Shown here one piece after another: positions 1 through 6,715 of a DNA stretch of 9,907 nt. Under the pieces are notes generated by a model. It had not been told where the DNA came from. It was given only the letters and a program-made list of their open reading frames with translations, and did not search any database. The position numbers were made by a program, and so were the translations under genes. Where the stretch lies: the NCBI GenBank assembly GCA_904501845.1, contig CAJGCH010000096.1, positions 1 through 9,907 on the forward strand, written 5' to 3'. Position 1 is the first letter of the stretch, and each line of letters opens with the position of its first letter. Origin of the DNA: an uncultured Bacillaceae bacterium. GTDB taxonomy: Bacteria; Bacillota; Bacilli; Bacillales; Pradoshiaceae.

Positions 1-1
1 C

Positions 2-1099
2 ATTGGCATGCAAGAAATCACCTTAGATGAAAACGGCTATTTATTTGCGACCTTGCCAGCGAATACGGATAAGCAAATGCCGACCATCGGGTTTCTTGCA
101 CATGTTGATACAGCCACGGATTTCTCAGGAGCAAATGTAAACCCCCAAATCATCGAAAACTACGATGGCGGGGACATTGTCCTGAACAAAGCCCTCAATA
201 TCATCCTCTCACCAAAGGATTTCCCAGAGCTGACTGGGTATAAGGGTCAAACATTGATTACAACGGATGGCACGACTCTTCTGGGTGCAGATGATAAAGC
301 CGGCATCGCGGAAATTGTAACAGCAATGGACTACTTAATTCAGCATCCAGAAATCAAACACGGGAAAATCCGGATTGCCTTCACACCTGATGAGGAGATT
401 GGCCGCGGACCGCATAAATTCGACGTTGAGCGCTTCAACGCTGATTTCGCCTATACTTTGGACGGGGGACCGCTAGGAGAGCTGGAGTACGAAAGCTTTA
501 ACGCTGCCTCTGCAAAGGTTACCGTAAAAGGCACCAATGTTCACCCTGGTTCGGCGAAGAATAAAATGGTCAATTCGTTGAAGATTGCCATGGACTTCCA
601 CGCTGAGCTTCCAAAAGAAGAAGCTCCTGAATATACAGAGGGCTATGAAGGCTTCTATCATTTGCTTAGCATGACTGGTGATGTCGAGCAGACAAATCTT
701 TCTTACATTATTCGTGATCATGACCGCGCTAAATTTGAAGCAAAAAAAGCAACTATGCAGGAGATTGCTGTAAAATATCAAGAGAAATACGGCCAAGAAA
801 ATATCATCCTTGAAGTCAATGACCAATACTACAATATGGGGGAGAAAATCGAGCCAGTTAAAGAAATCGTTGATGTTGCTCATCAGGCGATGGTTAACCT
901 TGGCATCAAGCCAATCGTGAAGCCAATCCGCGGCGGCACAGACGGTTCTCAGCTTTCCTTCATGGGTCTTCCTACACCGAATATCTTTGCGGGCGGAGAG
1001 AATTTCCACGGTAAATTCGAATATGTTTCCGTTCAAAGCATGGAAAAAGCATCTGAGGTCATTGTAGAATTGGTACAACTCTTTGAGCAGCGTTCTTAA
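2..1099 (+). CDS. pepT: Peptidase T (tripeptide aminopeptidase), 5' end outside window
   Basis: Cytoplasmic zinc aminopeptidase of the M20 family that removes the N-terminal residue from tripeptides. The frame is open from base 2 and the ATG at 8 is internal: the family is about 410 residues long, 365 are visible, so roughly 45 N-terminal residues lie upstream. Numbering from the ATG at 8, the metal and catalytic signatures are all present: HVDTATDF (His32, Asp34), GADDKAG (Asp95), the DEEIGRGPHKFD stretch with general-base Glu129 and ligand Glu130, TLDGG (Asp152), RGGTDGSQLS at 308-317, and the C-terminal zinc ligand His334 in GGENFHGKFEY. The inserted dimerisation domain between the two halves is also intact. 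No lesion is seen. Transcription ends at the hairpin directly after the stop codon. The gene converges with the lipoprotein gene. Assignment to PepT rather than another M20 peptidase rests on near-continuous similarity to Bacillus PepT as I remember it. Confidence 0.96.
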   Translation: MGMQEITLDENGYLFATLPANTDKQMPTIGFLAHVDTATDFSGANVNPQIIENYDGGDIVLNKALNIILSPKDFPELTGYKGQTLITTDGTTLLGADDKAGIAEIVTAMDYLIQHPEIKHGKIRIAFTPDEEIGRGPHKFDVERFNADFAYTLDGGPLGELEYESFNAASAKVTVKGTNVHPGSAKNKMVNSLKIAMDFHAELPKEEAPEYTEGYEGFYHLLSMTGDVEQTNLSYIIRDHDRAKFEAKKATMQEIAVKYQEKYGQENIILEVNDQYYNMGEKIEPVKEIVDVAHQAMVNLGIKPIVKPIRGGTDGSQLSFMGLPTPNIFAGGENFHGKFEYVSVQSMEKASEVIVELVQLFEQRS

Positions 1100-1101
1100 T
1101 G

Positions 1102-1140
1102 AAAAAAACGGAGAGATCTAAACGACCTCTCCGCTTTTTT
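1102..1140. terminator. Bidirectional rho-independent terminator between pepT and the lipoprotein gene
   Basis: A perfect 7-bp stem (CGGAGAG at 1109-1115 with CTCTCCG at 1127-1133), extended by two pairs beyond a mismatch, is flanked by seven A on the left and six T on the right. It therefore reads as a terminator from both strands. It lies 2 bases after the pepT stop and overlaps the last bases of the convergent lipoprotein gene, so it can serve both. Confidence 0.93.
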
Positions 1141-1627
1141 ATTTTATTGTAAATGTAAGCAATTCCTTGTAATCTGTTTCTTCGCTTCCGGCTGTCAGCC
1201 ATGCCTCCAAGGAATAATTGCCTGGGCTTAGATCATTCAAAACAATATCGTAGGTTAATTGAGCGCCTGCTTCTAAATCCTGCTCGATTATGGCTTGAGT
1301 GAAAAACTTCCCTTCCGAACCGCGTTTAAGTATTTCACCGGCTTCATTCCGCAGAATATAATCGAATTTTTGTCCGCTGTTGAACGTCAAATGAATGGAT
1401 CTATCAGACTTGTTCTCCACGACATATTGAAATTGATACGTACGACCTTCCCGCTTTGATTCAACCAAGCTTGCCTTCAACCTTTCTTCCGTTACTTCCT
1501 TTTTATCAGGCTGAACATTCACTGGTTCTCCTCCATTTCCTTCATTTCCTGTATTGGTGTTGTCTTCCCCATCACCGCATGCCGCAAGGACAAAGAGGCA
1601 CACGAGAAACATCCAGACTTTTTTCAT
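1139..1627 (-). CDS. BsuPI-domain lipoprotein
   Basis: Predicted surface lipoprotein of 162 residues. The start is followed by a short lysine-containing N-terminus, a hydrophobic stretch and the lipobox LAAC with Cys17 as the lipidated residue. Residues 18-45 form a Gly/Asn/Glu-rich linker. Residues about 50-160 match the BsuPI fold (named from the Bacillus intracellular proteinase inhibitor): the pattern VVENKSDRSIHLTFNSGQKF, then DYILRNEAGEIL, GKFFTQAI, a conserved 'leaves pressure' region LEAGAQLTYDI and a final beta strand. In Bacillus this domain is best known from a cytoplasmic inhibitor of intracellular serine protease; here it is exported, so the target is unknown and protease inhibition is only inference. 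Ribosome binding site AAAGGGGAAGGG lies just upstream. It lies 95 bases downstream of the broken DUF421 gene on the same strand with no terminator between, so read-through is possible. Confidence 0.88.
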   Translation of the reverse strand: MKKVWMFLVCLFVLAACGDGEDNTNTGNEGNGGEPVNVQPDKKEVTEERLKASLVESKREGRTYQFQYVVENKSDRSIHLTFNSGQKFDYILRNEAGEILKRGSEGKFFTQAIIEQDLEAGAQLTYDIVLNDLSPGNYSLEAWLTAGSEETDYKELLTFTIK

Positions 1628-1722
1628 GACCCTTCCCCTTTCCTAATCTTGTCTCCTTCCTCTAGTTCAACAAGAGCTGTTCCAATCCCTTCTTTTCATT
1701 TATATGAAGCTTTTTCCTGCAT

Positions 1723-2175
1723 TTAATCCTTAAGAATTGACAGCTTTCCATTCCTCTCTAGGATGCCAACCTTCACTTCCTCTAACTTAAAGGCGCCATT
1801 TCTGCCTCATGAGATTTTCAACCTCATGCTCTGACAGACGGTTCTTTCGCATGACATTCCTTATAATCTGCCCATTATGAATTAACAGCTCTGATTCTCC
1901 CTTAATCTTCCGCCCGGCAAAGGGTATTTCCGCGATATCCAATCAGTCACATAAATTAGCACTGACCAAACGGAGACCGCTATAATGATGTCATAGAATT
2001 TCACAGCCGGGTCATATGCTGCATCCCCGACCAAGTCTCCGAGAGCCACTGAATAAACAATATCCAGGGGACTCGCCTCGGCCAATTCCTTCTTACCCAT
2101 CAATCGCATTATGATAATGAGAGACACAAATCCGCAGATGATTTTGATTATCATGTATACATAGTCCATTTTCAT
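1723..2175 (-). pseudogene. DUF421 (YetF/YrbG-like) membrane protein gene with two compensating frameshifts
   Basis: The first frame runs from the ATG at 2175 (ribosome binding site GAAAGGG just upstream) to a TAA at 1882-1884. It gives residues typical of the DUF421 N-terminus: a helix at about 6-24, MGKKELAEASPLDIVYSVALGDLVGD at about 26-51 (in part), and a further helix at about 62-79. Similarity then continues in another frame from about 1918 (AGRKIKGESELLIHNGQ, then VMRKNRLSEHEVENLMRQ) to about 1802. It returns to the first frame from about 1797 (GAFKLEEVKVGILERNGKLS) and ends at TAA 1723-1725. A one-base loss near 1919-1921 and a one-base gain near 1798 explain this exactly, and the total of 151 codons is a multiple of three. 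The reconstructed 150-residue protein is shorter than the roughly 215-230 residues of common Bacillus members, so a C-terminal part may also be missing. Function of the family is poorly known; some members influence spore or stress traits. Sequencing error at the two sites is the alternative to a real pseudogene. Confidence 0.85.
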
Positions 2176-2255
2176 CCTGCCCTTTCGTCAGAGAGTATTG
2201 CCCATCTTTCCTCGAAGGGTGGATACCTTTTCTCTCCTCTTGCTTTTTCATTTTA

Positions 2256-2280
2256 ATACCCCGCAGGAAAAGAAAGAAAC
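2256..2280 (-). promoter_or_regulatory. Sigma-B-like promoter upstream of the DUF421 gene
   Basis: On the minus strand, GTTTCT (2275-2280) is followed after 13 bases by GGGTAT (2256-2261). The general stress sigma factor SigB of Bacillus recognises about GTTTAA, 12-15 bases, GGGTAT. The -10 half is perfect and four of six bases fit in the -35 half. The start of transcription would be near 2248, about 70 bases before the ATG at 2175. This is a motif match only. Confidence 0.4.
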
Positions 2281-2295
2281 AAAAATAGAGGACGC

Positions 2296-2327
2296 AAAAA
2301 ACCATCAAGCTAAAAATGCCTGATGGT
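2296..2327 (-). terminator. Rho-independent terminator of the 135-residue protein gene
   Basis: ACCATCA (2301-2307) pairs with TGATGGT (2321-2327), and an inner GC/GC pair extends the stem past one mismatch. Read on the minus strand the stem is followed by TTTTTT (2296-2301). It starts 17 bases after the stop codon at 2344. Confidence 0.85.
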
Positions 2328-2343
2328 CAAAGAATTAGTAGTT

Positions 2344-2751
2344 TTATAAGTTCAAAACAGACTTCGGGCTTCTCCATTTCTCTAAAGCCGTCTGCAGCAC
2401 AGACGCCAAGAAAAGCGTTTCTCCAGTGCTTAACAAAATAGTATTGAGAGGATTCATCATATCAACGGATTCCTTATCAAGCTTTCCCTCTTTTTCTAGC
2501 TTCAATTGAAGGATAGCTGCTTCTGATTGGCTTTTAGTGAAGCGGATCATTTTATTCCCCCAAGAAGGTTCATCCTTTGTAAATAAGACAGAGTTTTCTT
2601 CGATGATTGCTGCAAACATTTTCCCATTATTGCTTTGATACAAATATGGCGCATTAGTGAAGAAATCTGCAGGTGTATCCTCTAATTGCGCATACTCTTC
2701 CTGTAGAGCCAAAATTTCTTTTTTCACTTCTTCTTTCATGCCAGTAACCAT
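2344..2751 (-). CDS. Hypothetical protein, 135 residues, no recognised family
   Basis: I do not recognise this protein. The frame is open to 2832, but I place the start at the ATG at 2751: an AAAAAGGGG ribosome binding site ends 9-10 bases before it, and a sigma-A-like promoter lies at 2785-2813, inside the longer open frame. The protein begins with a charged helix (about residues 4-22, KEEVKKEILALQEEYAQLED), continues with a mixed beta-like region (residues 30-65, including NAPYLYQSNNGKMFAAIIEE and SVLFTKDE), then a helical region from about 75, and ends with a mildly hydrophobic helix (about 108-125, ILLSTGETLFLASVLQTALE). There is no signal peptide, lipobox or clear membrane span, so it is probably cytoplasmic. 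It is a single-gene transcript with its own promoter and terminator, divergent from the endonuclease gene. Coding status is supported by the clean start and stop signals rather than by homology. Confidence 0.78.
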   Translation of the reverse strand: MVTGMKEEVKKEILALQEEYAQLEDTPADFFTNAPYLYQSNNGKMFAAIIEENSVLFTKDEPSWGNKMIRFTKSQSEAAILQLKLEKEGKLDKESVDMMNPLNTILLSTGETLFLASVLQTALEKWRSPKSVLNL

Positions 2752-2784
2752 TATATCCCACCCCTTTTTCCTCTCATTACCAAA

Positions 2785-2813
2785 AGTATATACCGTTTTC
2801 AGGCAGGTGTCTT
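2785..2813 (-). promoter_or_regulatory. Sigma-A-like promoter for the 135-residue protein gene
   Basis: On the minus strand AAGACA (2808-2813) is followed after exactly 17 bases by TATACT (2785-2790). These match the housekeeping consensus in 4 of 6 and 5 of 6 positions. Transcription would begin near 2778, giving a leader of about 27 bases that still contains the ribosome binding site, and it rules out the longer open frame starting at 2832. Confidence 0.55.
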
Positions 2814-2900
2814 TGCAAAGATGAGCAATCATAAAAAGTAATTTTATTTTAAATTTTCACTAAATTCATCTATCTGCATATCTTTTCTGTCATTTTCCCA

Positions 2901-2929
2901 TTTACAATTTCAGGAAGAATTGCTATGCT
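2901..2929 (+). promoter_or_regulatory. Sigma-A-like promoter for the endonuclease I / 2H phosphoesterase pair
   Basis: TTTACA (2901-2906, 5 of 6 to consensus), a 17-base spacer and TATGCT (2924-2929, 4 of 6). The transcript would start near 2936, about 46 bases before the ATG at 2982. Confidence 0.55.
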
Positions 2930-2981
2930 AACGGCACTTGCAAAATTCACACCATTTTAGATTGAAAAGGAGTGATATTGG

Positions 2982-3968
2982 ATGAACTCTAATCAGCAAA
3001 CAATTGATAATATCAAGGCCATGGAGAATGATCTCCAAGATCTCCTAACCCATTTTATGCAGCATCTCAAGGCCAATGAACCCATAAAGCACCAATCGCT
3101 GATTCCTGAGAAGTACGTTCATATATTTGAACAGACGGTCAAATCCTTTAAGGAACCTAATAAGCACACCCGTGATGTTTATTATGATGAAGCTTCCGAT
3201 AATCAGCTGAAGGCGGCATACTACCATAGCATTTCTTTTGATTCTCCGAACGAGGAGCTATTGGCCAATCTCAAGGATTTAATTGCAAACACCCATAACA
3301 ACCAGCTTCCCTATTCAGAGAGTAAAAGGGAACTCCATTCCTGGGTAGACCTGCATGACGACGGGAAGGCGAGAAGTATCTATTCCGGCAAGAGCCTAGA
3401 AGCAGACGCCTTGCTGGCCCAGGACTTAATTTACGAGGCAGCCGTGCGGGAGGAACTAACCAGGCATGATCAGCCGCAAGGAGAATCGCTCGACTCCATT
3501 TTAGCCGCGCTCTCGTTAAATGTTGAACATGTCATCCCACAATCCTGGTTCAAGAAAGCGAGCCCTATGGTCGGGGACTTGCATCACTTGTTCACATGTG
3601 AAATGACTTGTAACTCATTTCGGAGCAATATCCCTTATTACGATTTCGAAGATTATAATCCCAGTGCCAAAAAGGAAATCATCCGCAACGATTGCGGCAA
3701 AAGAGACGGCGAGGAACGCTTCGAGCCGCAGAATGGAAAGGGAGCCGTCGCGCGCGCCAGCTTATATTTCCTGTCGAGGTACCCGGCAATCCTCCCAGAG
3801 GAACGTGTACAATCAATCGATATTTCCATGCTCATTAAATGGCACCAGGAAGACCCTGTTACCCTCTATGAAAAACATCGAAATTGGGCTATCTCAAAGC
3901 TTCAAGGCAATCGAAATCCATTTATAGACTTTCCAGATATGGCAAACATGCTGATGTTTAAAGAATAA
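2982..3968 (+). CDS. Endonuclease I family nuclease (EndA/NucM/BsnA-like) without signal peptide
   Basis: Predicted non-specific DNA/RNA endonuclease of the His-Me finger (beta-beta-alpha-metal) type, 328 residues. The core is clear: NVEHVIPQSWF (180-190) with general-base His183 and metal-side Glu182, GDLHHLF (198-204), and CNSFRSNIPYYDF (210-222) with the metal-binding Asn211. Then follow RFEPQNGKGAVARASLYFLSRYP (246-268, in part), IKWHQEDPV and HRNWAI (299-304), and the closing QGNRNPFIDFP (308-318). Known relatives such as Vvn, EndA and Bacillus BsnA are exported. This protein begins with a polar, charged helical region and has no signal peptide or lipobox, so it should remain in the cytoplasm unless exported by another route. 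The first ~110 residues are not the usual leader and may be a helical domain. Start chosen from AAAAGGAGTG ending 7 bases before the ATG. It is probably co-transcribed with the 2H phosphoesterase 42 bases downstream; no terminator lies between. Confidence 0.9.
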   Translation: MNSNQQTIDNIKAMENDLQDLLTHFMQHLKANEPIKHQSLIPEKYVHIFEQTVKSFKEPNKHTRDVYYDEASDNQLKAAYYHSISFDSPNEELLANLKDLIANTHNNQLPYSESKRELHSWVDLHDDGKARSIYSGKSLEADALLAQDLIYEAAVREELTRHDQPQGESLDSILAALSLNVEHVIPQSWFKKASPMVGDLHHLFTCEMTCNSFRSNIPYYDFEDYNPSAKKEIIRNDCGKRDGEERFEPQNGKGAVARASLYFLSRYPAILPEERVQSIDISMLIKWHQEDPVTLYEKHRNWAISKLQGNRNPFIDFPDMANMLMFKE

Positions 3969-4010
3969 CAGCCTATTTCTCTGCATGAATTGTTTTGGAG
4001 GTGATCCATA

Positions 4011-4535
4011 GTGTATTGGGTGATAGGACTGTTTGACAAAGAAACCGAAAGCAGGATCAGCACTATACGAAAAGAGATAAATGCTGATCTGCACACTCCT
4101 TCCGCCGAGAGACCGCACCTCAGCATTGGCGGCTACCGTGAGCTGGATATTCACCAATACATTCTATTGATGGAACAACACTTGACTTCTTGCCCGAGGC
4201 TAGAGATTACCTTTCAATCAATTGGTGCATTCATGAATTACCCTGCGCTTTTTCTGTCTCCTGTCATGACAAAGGAATTGATGCACTTTCATCTCCATTA
4301 TTATGAGAAATTCAACCGGTTCAGTTATGCTGCGAACGGTCATTATCTGCCTAACCGCTGGGTTCCTCATTGCACGATTTTAAACCATGTATCATTAGAC
4401 CGTATGAGGGATGGGGCGGCCCTTTTCCTAAACAAATATCAACCCTTTTCAGGGCTATTGACAGAAGTAGCTTTAGTCCAAGAAGGAGGACCTCTGATTC
4501 ACTCCGTAAACTTAAGAAACCCGCCAATGCCATGA
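4011..4535 (+). CDS. 2H phosphoesterase superfamily protein (2'-5' RNA ligase / LigT-like)
   Basis: 174-residue protein with the two His-x-Ser/Thr motifs that define 2H phosphoesterases: HLS at 36-38 (in ERPHLSIGGY) and HCT at 120-122 (in VPHCTIL), 84 residues apart in a protein of normal family length. Members hydrolyse or ligate 2',3'-cyclic or 2'-5' phosphodiester ends of RNA or nucleotides; the substrate here cannot be told. It is soluble, with no signal peptide or membrane span. The start codon is GTG at 4011: it is preceded at 9 bases by GGAGGTGATC, an almost complete complement of the 16S rRNA 3' end, which can compensate for the weak start codon. The gene follows the endonuclease I gene at 42 bases and ends in a terminator hairpin that overlaps its own stop codon, suggesting a two-gene operon of nucleic-acid enzymes. 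Confidence 0.87.
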   Translation: MYWVIGLFDKETESRISTIRKEINADLHTPSAERPHLSIGGYRELDIHQYILLMEQHLTSCPRLEITFQSIGAFMNYPALFLSPVMTKELMHFHLHYYEKFNRFSYAANGHYLPNRWVPHCTILNHVSLDRMRDGAALFLNKYQPFSGLLTEVALVQEGGPLIHSVNLRNPPMP

Positions 4536-4560
4536 GTTAATATGGCACTAGCGGGCTTTA
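4520..4560 (+). terminator. Rho-independent terminator after the 2H phosphoesterase gene
   Basis: CCCGC (4520-4524) pairs with GCGGG (4551-4555), and TGCCAT (4528-4533) pairs with ATGGCA (4542-4547), separated by a 3-by-3 internal loop. A weak T stretch follows. The stem overlaps the TGA at 4533-4535. Confidence 0.7.
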
Positions 4561-4773
4561 TACCCTTTTCTGCTGACCGAGGATTGAGATCATTTAACCA
4601 GCAACAGTTGGCAAAGCGTTTTACTTCTATGTCTGAAAAACAGAAACTGCGTTAACGTATCAGCTAACTTTCCCTAATAGAATGATGATTTGCTCCTAAT
4701 TGAAATTTCCAAAGATGGAGAGTCTCATATTTGCCCACACCCGAATAGGATATAGGGAAGGGAGTGATTTTCG

Positions 4774-5007
4774 GTGCGCAGAGAAACAGACAGATTCGAC
4801 GGGCTGCATTTCTTAGTTATATTATTAATTGCTATACTTCAGCTAATGCTTGGATTCCCGGAATGGATGTTCGTAGGTGCCAGTTGCTTGTATGCCGTCT
4901 TGGCTATCCTGTACATTGAATCCTTTTCTAAATATGCCGTTCTCAAATTCTTCATTTTATTAGCGATTATCTTTTCCTTGCGTTTTTACATCGCTATATA
5001 TTCATAA
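4774..5007 (+). CDS. Small three-helix membrane protein, hypothetical
   Basis: 77-residue protein of unknown function that is almost entirely hydrophobic after a charged N-terminus (MRRETDRFDG). Three membrane segments are likely: about residues 11-28 (LHFLVILLIAILQLMLGF), 30-48 and 54-75. The start is GTG at 4774 with GGGAAGGGAG ending 9 bases before it; no nearby ATG has a better ribosome binding site. The second base positions are strongly T-rich as expected for real membrane protein coding, and a terminator follows the stop codon. It stands alone, between the nucleic-acid enzyme pair and the convergent penicillin-binding protein gene. No family recognised. Confidence 0.75.
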   Translation: MRRETDRFDGLHFLVILLIAILQLMLGFPEWMFVGASCLYAVLAILYIESFSKYAVLKFFILLAIIFSLRFYIAIYS

Positions 5008-5030
5008 GGCCAAACGGGCCGGAATGAAAT

Positions 5031-5058
5031 AAAAGCCGCAGGATTCTGCAGCTTTTTT
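5031..5058. terminator. Bidirectional terminator between the small membrane protein and the PBP gene
   Basis: AAAAGC (5031-5036) pairs with GCTTTT (5051-5056), and GCAG (5038-5041) pairs with CTGC (5046-5049) around a 4-base loop, with one C-A mismatch in the stem. A T run to 5058 on the right and an A-rich left side allow use from both strands. The PBP gene stops 70 bases away on the other strand. Confidence 0.82.
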
Positions 5059-5125
5059 CATTTGCTTATCATTCCACTACCGTAATGGAGGCTAGCGATA
5101 TAGGGCTTTATAAGAGATTTAGAGG

Positions 5126-6607
5126 TCAATGGCTAGCGAGGATAATGGCAATCTCATCTTCAATATCCTTTAGACTATCTTCCTCAATTGCATTATTGAT
5201 GATAATGGAAAAGGTATATTTATTTCCTTCAGTACCCTTTACAAAGCCGGATAAGGAGCTTACCGTAGAGATGGAGCCTGTTTTGGCAATGACCATGCCC
5301 TCAGCAGGCGTTCCTCTCATCCGATTACGGAGTGTGCCTCCAACTGAACGATCACTGATTCCCGCAACAGGCAATGAATCAAGATATACAGTATACCAAG
5401 GCTCGCTTTGAGCTTTGTAAAGCAGATTACTCAATGTATTCGGCGTAATCAGGCTCACATGAGAAACTCCGGAACCATCCCTCATTAGAATATCACTATC
5501 TTTAATACCAAGGGTGCCAAATTGATTTTCAATAACGGAAAGCCCCTTCTCCCAGCTTCCCTCCATGCCCTTCACACGGCCCGCTTCTTTCACGAGGACT
5601 TCTGATATCGTATTATTGCTTAGCTTCAAGTAAGGCTTCATGATGTCATGAAGCGGCGGCGACTGATCCGCTGCAAGCTTTATAGACCCAGGTCTCAGCT
5701 TCCCATTCCGCACTTTCCCCGTTACCTTTATGCCGGATTTCGCCAGTGATTGCTTAAATAAATCCATGGTGTAGCCTGTTGGATTTTCAACGGCCATCCA
5801 TGTTTTAGAGCTTGAGGCATTTTTCGCGATGCTTCCGTTGATATAAAGCTGGTTCGTTCCATGCTTGCGGGTGATCTTAATGGTTTTTTTGCTGTCTGCC
5901 TTTCCTGTCTTCGCCTTATTATAAATCTTGACATAGCCAGTCTGGGGTGAAACCGTTATTGTCGGGGCTTCTCCTTCATTAACAGCAGGTGTGACTTGAA
6001 CGATGACCGTGCCGGCATCATAATCCGTGTCCGGAGAAAGCGTCAAACCTGAGATTTGAGCTCCATAGTATTCCTGCTCATCACTCCATGGCAGATCAAG
6101 AGATAGTCTCGTGTCATCATACCAGGTATCATCGGATACAAGGTCCCCCTTAATCCTGTTGATTCCCTGCTTCTTCAATTGTTCACTTATCCTGTCCAGG
6201 TCATCAGTCGTAAGCGTCGGGTCCCCATATCCCTTCACATATAAATCCCCAAGGAGTACACCATTCCTTGGCTTCCTGTCTGCGTACACCTCTGTCTTGA
6301 AGCGGTAATCATCCCCCAGCAGTCTCAATGCGGCCGCCCCTGTCACTAGTTTCATGCTTGAGGCAGGTCTTAACCTCGTATCTCCGTTCTTCTCATAGAT
6401 GATTGTCCCTGTTTGAGCATCACGAACACTAATTCCTGTTACCGCCCCTTTAAGATCATCATGGCTTAACACCTTTGTGATTTTTGCATGAAGCGCTTCT
6501 TCCGGATTGGCATGCGCCTCCTCATCATCCATGTAATGAGCAAGGGGTACAAAGCTTAAAATAAAAACCATCCACATGATAAAGATTGATTTCTTGCTTC
6601 TTGCCAT
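5126..6607 (-). CDS. dacC: D-Ala-D-Ala carboxypeptidase/endopeptidase, class C PBP (DacC/PBP4a-like, family S13)
   Basis: Exported low-molecular-weight penicillin-binding protein of 493 residues, close to the length of Bacillus subtilis DacC. It trims the terminal D-Ala of peptidoglycan stem peptides and can cut cross-links. All three active-site motifs are present, numbered from the ATG at 6607: SSMK at 83-86 with nucleophile Ser83 and Lys86, SNN at 330-332, and KTG at 442-444. Domains II and III, inserted between SxxK and SxN as in this family, fill about 100-300. The N-terminus MARSKKSIFIMWMVFILS is a signal peptide, and cleavage after AHA (residue 33) is likely. The frame extends to a GTG at 6616 and an ATG at 6610, but the GGCGGTGATT ribosome binding site best fits the ATG at 6607. 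Divergent from the polysaccharide deacetylase, so both cell-wall genes share a 170-base control region. The symbol is by family resemblance. Confidence 0.93.
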   Translation of the reverse strand: MARSKKSIFIMWMVFILSFVPLAHYMDDEEAHANPEEALHAKITKVLSHDDLKGAVTGISVRDAQTGTIIYEKNGDTRLRPASSMKLVTGAAALRLLGDDYRFKTEVYADRKPRNGVLLGDLYVKGYGDPTLTTDDLDRISEQLKKQGINRIKGDLVSDDTWYDDTRLSLDLPWSDEQEYYGAQISGLTLSPDTDYDAGTVIVQVTPAVNEGEAPTITVSPQTGYVKIYNKAKTGKADSKKTIKITRKHGTNQLYINGSIAKNASSSKTWMAVENPTGYTMDLFKQSLAKSGIKVTGKVRNGKLRPGSIKLAADQSPPLHDIMKPYLKLSNNTISEVLVKEAGRVKGMEGSWEKGLSVIENQFGTLGIKDSDILMRDGSGVSHVSLITPNTLSNLLYKAQSEPWYTVYLDSLPVAGISDRSVGGTLRNRMRGTPAEGMVIAKTGSISTVSSLSGFVKGTEGNKYTFSIIINNAIEEDSLKDIEDEIAIILASH

Positions 6608-6715
6608 CATAATCACCGCCTAATGCTTTTTATATCCATATTTTCACACAAGGTAACTCAGGTGAGTAGGGTATAAGGACGTAATTTATGCGGTTTATTT
6701 AACATGAATAATCCC

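Noticed and set aside
473..1078. 201-codon open frame on the minus strand
   Set aside because: Lies wholly inside pepT in the opposite direction, with no ribosome binding site and unlikely protein composition; a shadow of a well-identified gene.
2093..2308. 71-codon minus-strand frame overlapping the start of the DUF421 gene
   Set aside because: Its start codon lies inside the terminator hairpin of the upstream gene, it has no ribosome binding site, and the overlapping frame carries clear DUF421 similarity.
2752..2832. N-terminal extension of the 135-residue protein to an ATG at 2832
   Set aside because: The promoter at 2785-2813 lies inside it and the only good ribosome binding site serves the ATG at 2751.
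5090..5139. GGCTAGCGA repeated at 5090-5098 and 5131-5139 around the PBP stop codon
   Set aside because: A 9-base match over a 41-base interval near a gene end can arise by chance or small duplication; there are no flanking features of a mobile element or attachment site.
5085..5411. 108-codon plus-strand frame
   Set aside because: Antisense to the 3' end of the penicillin-binding protein gene, without ribosome binding site or family similarity.
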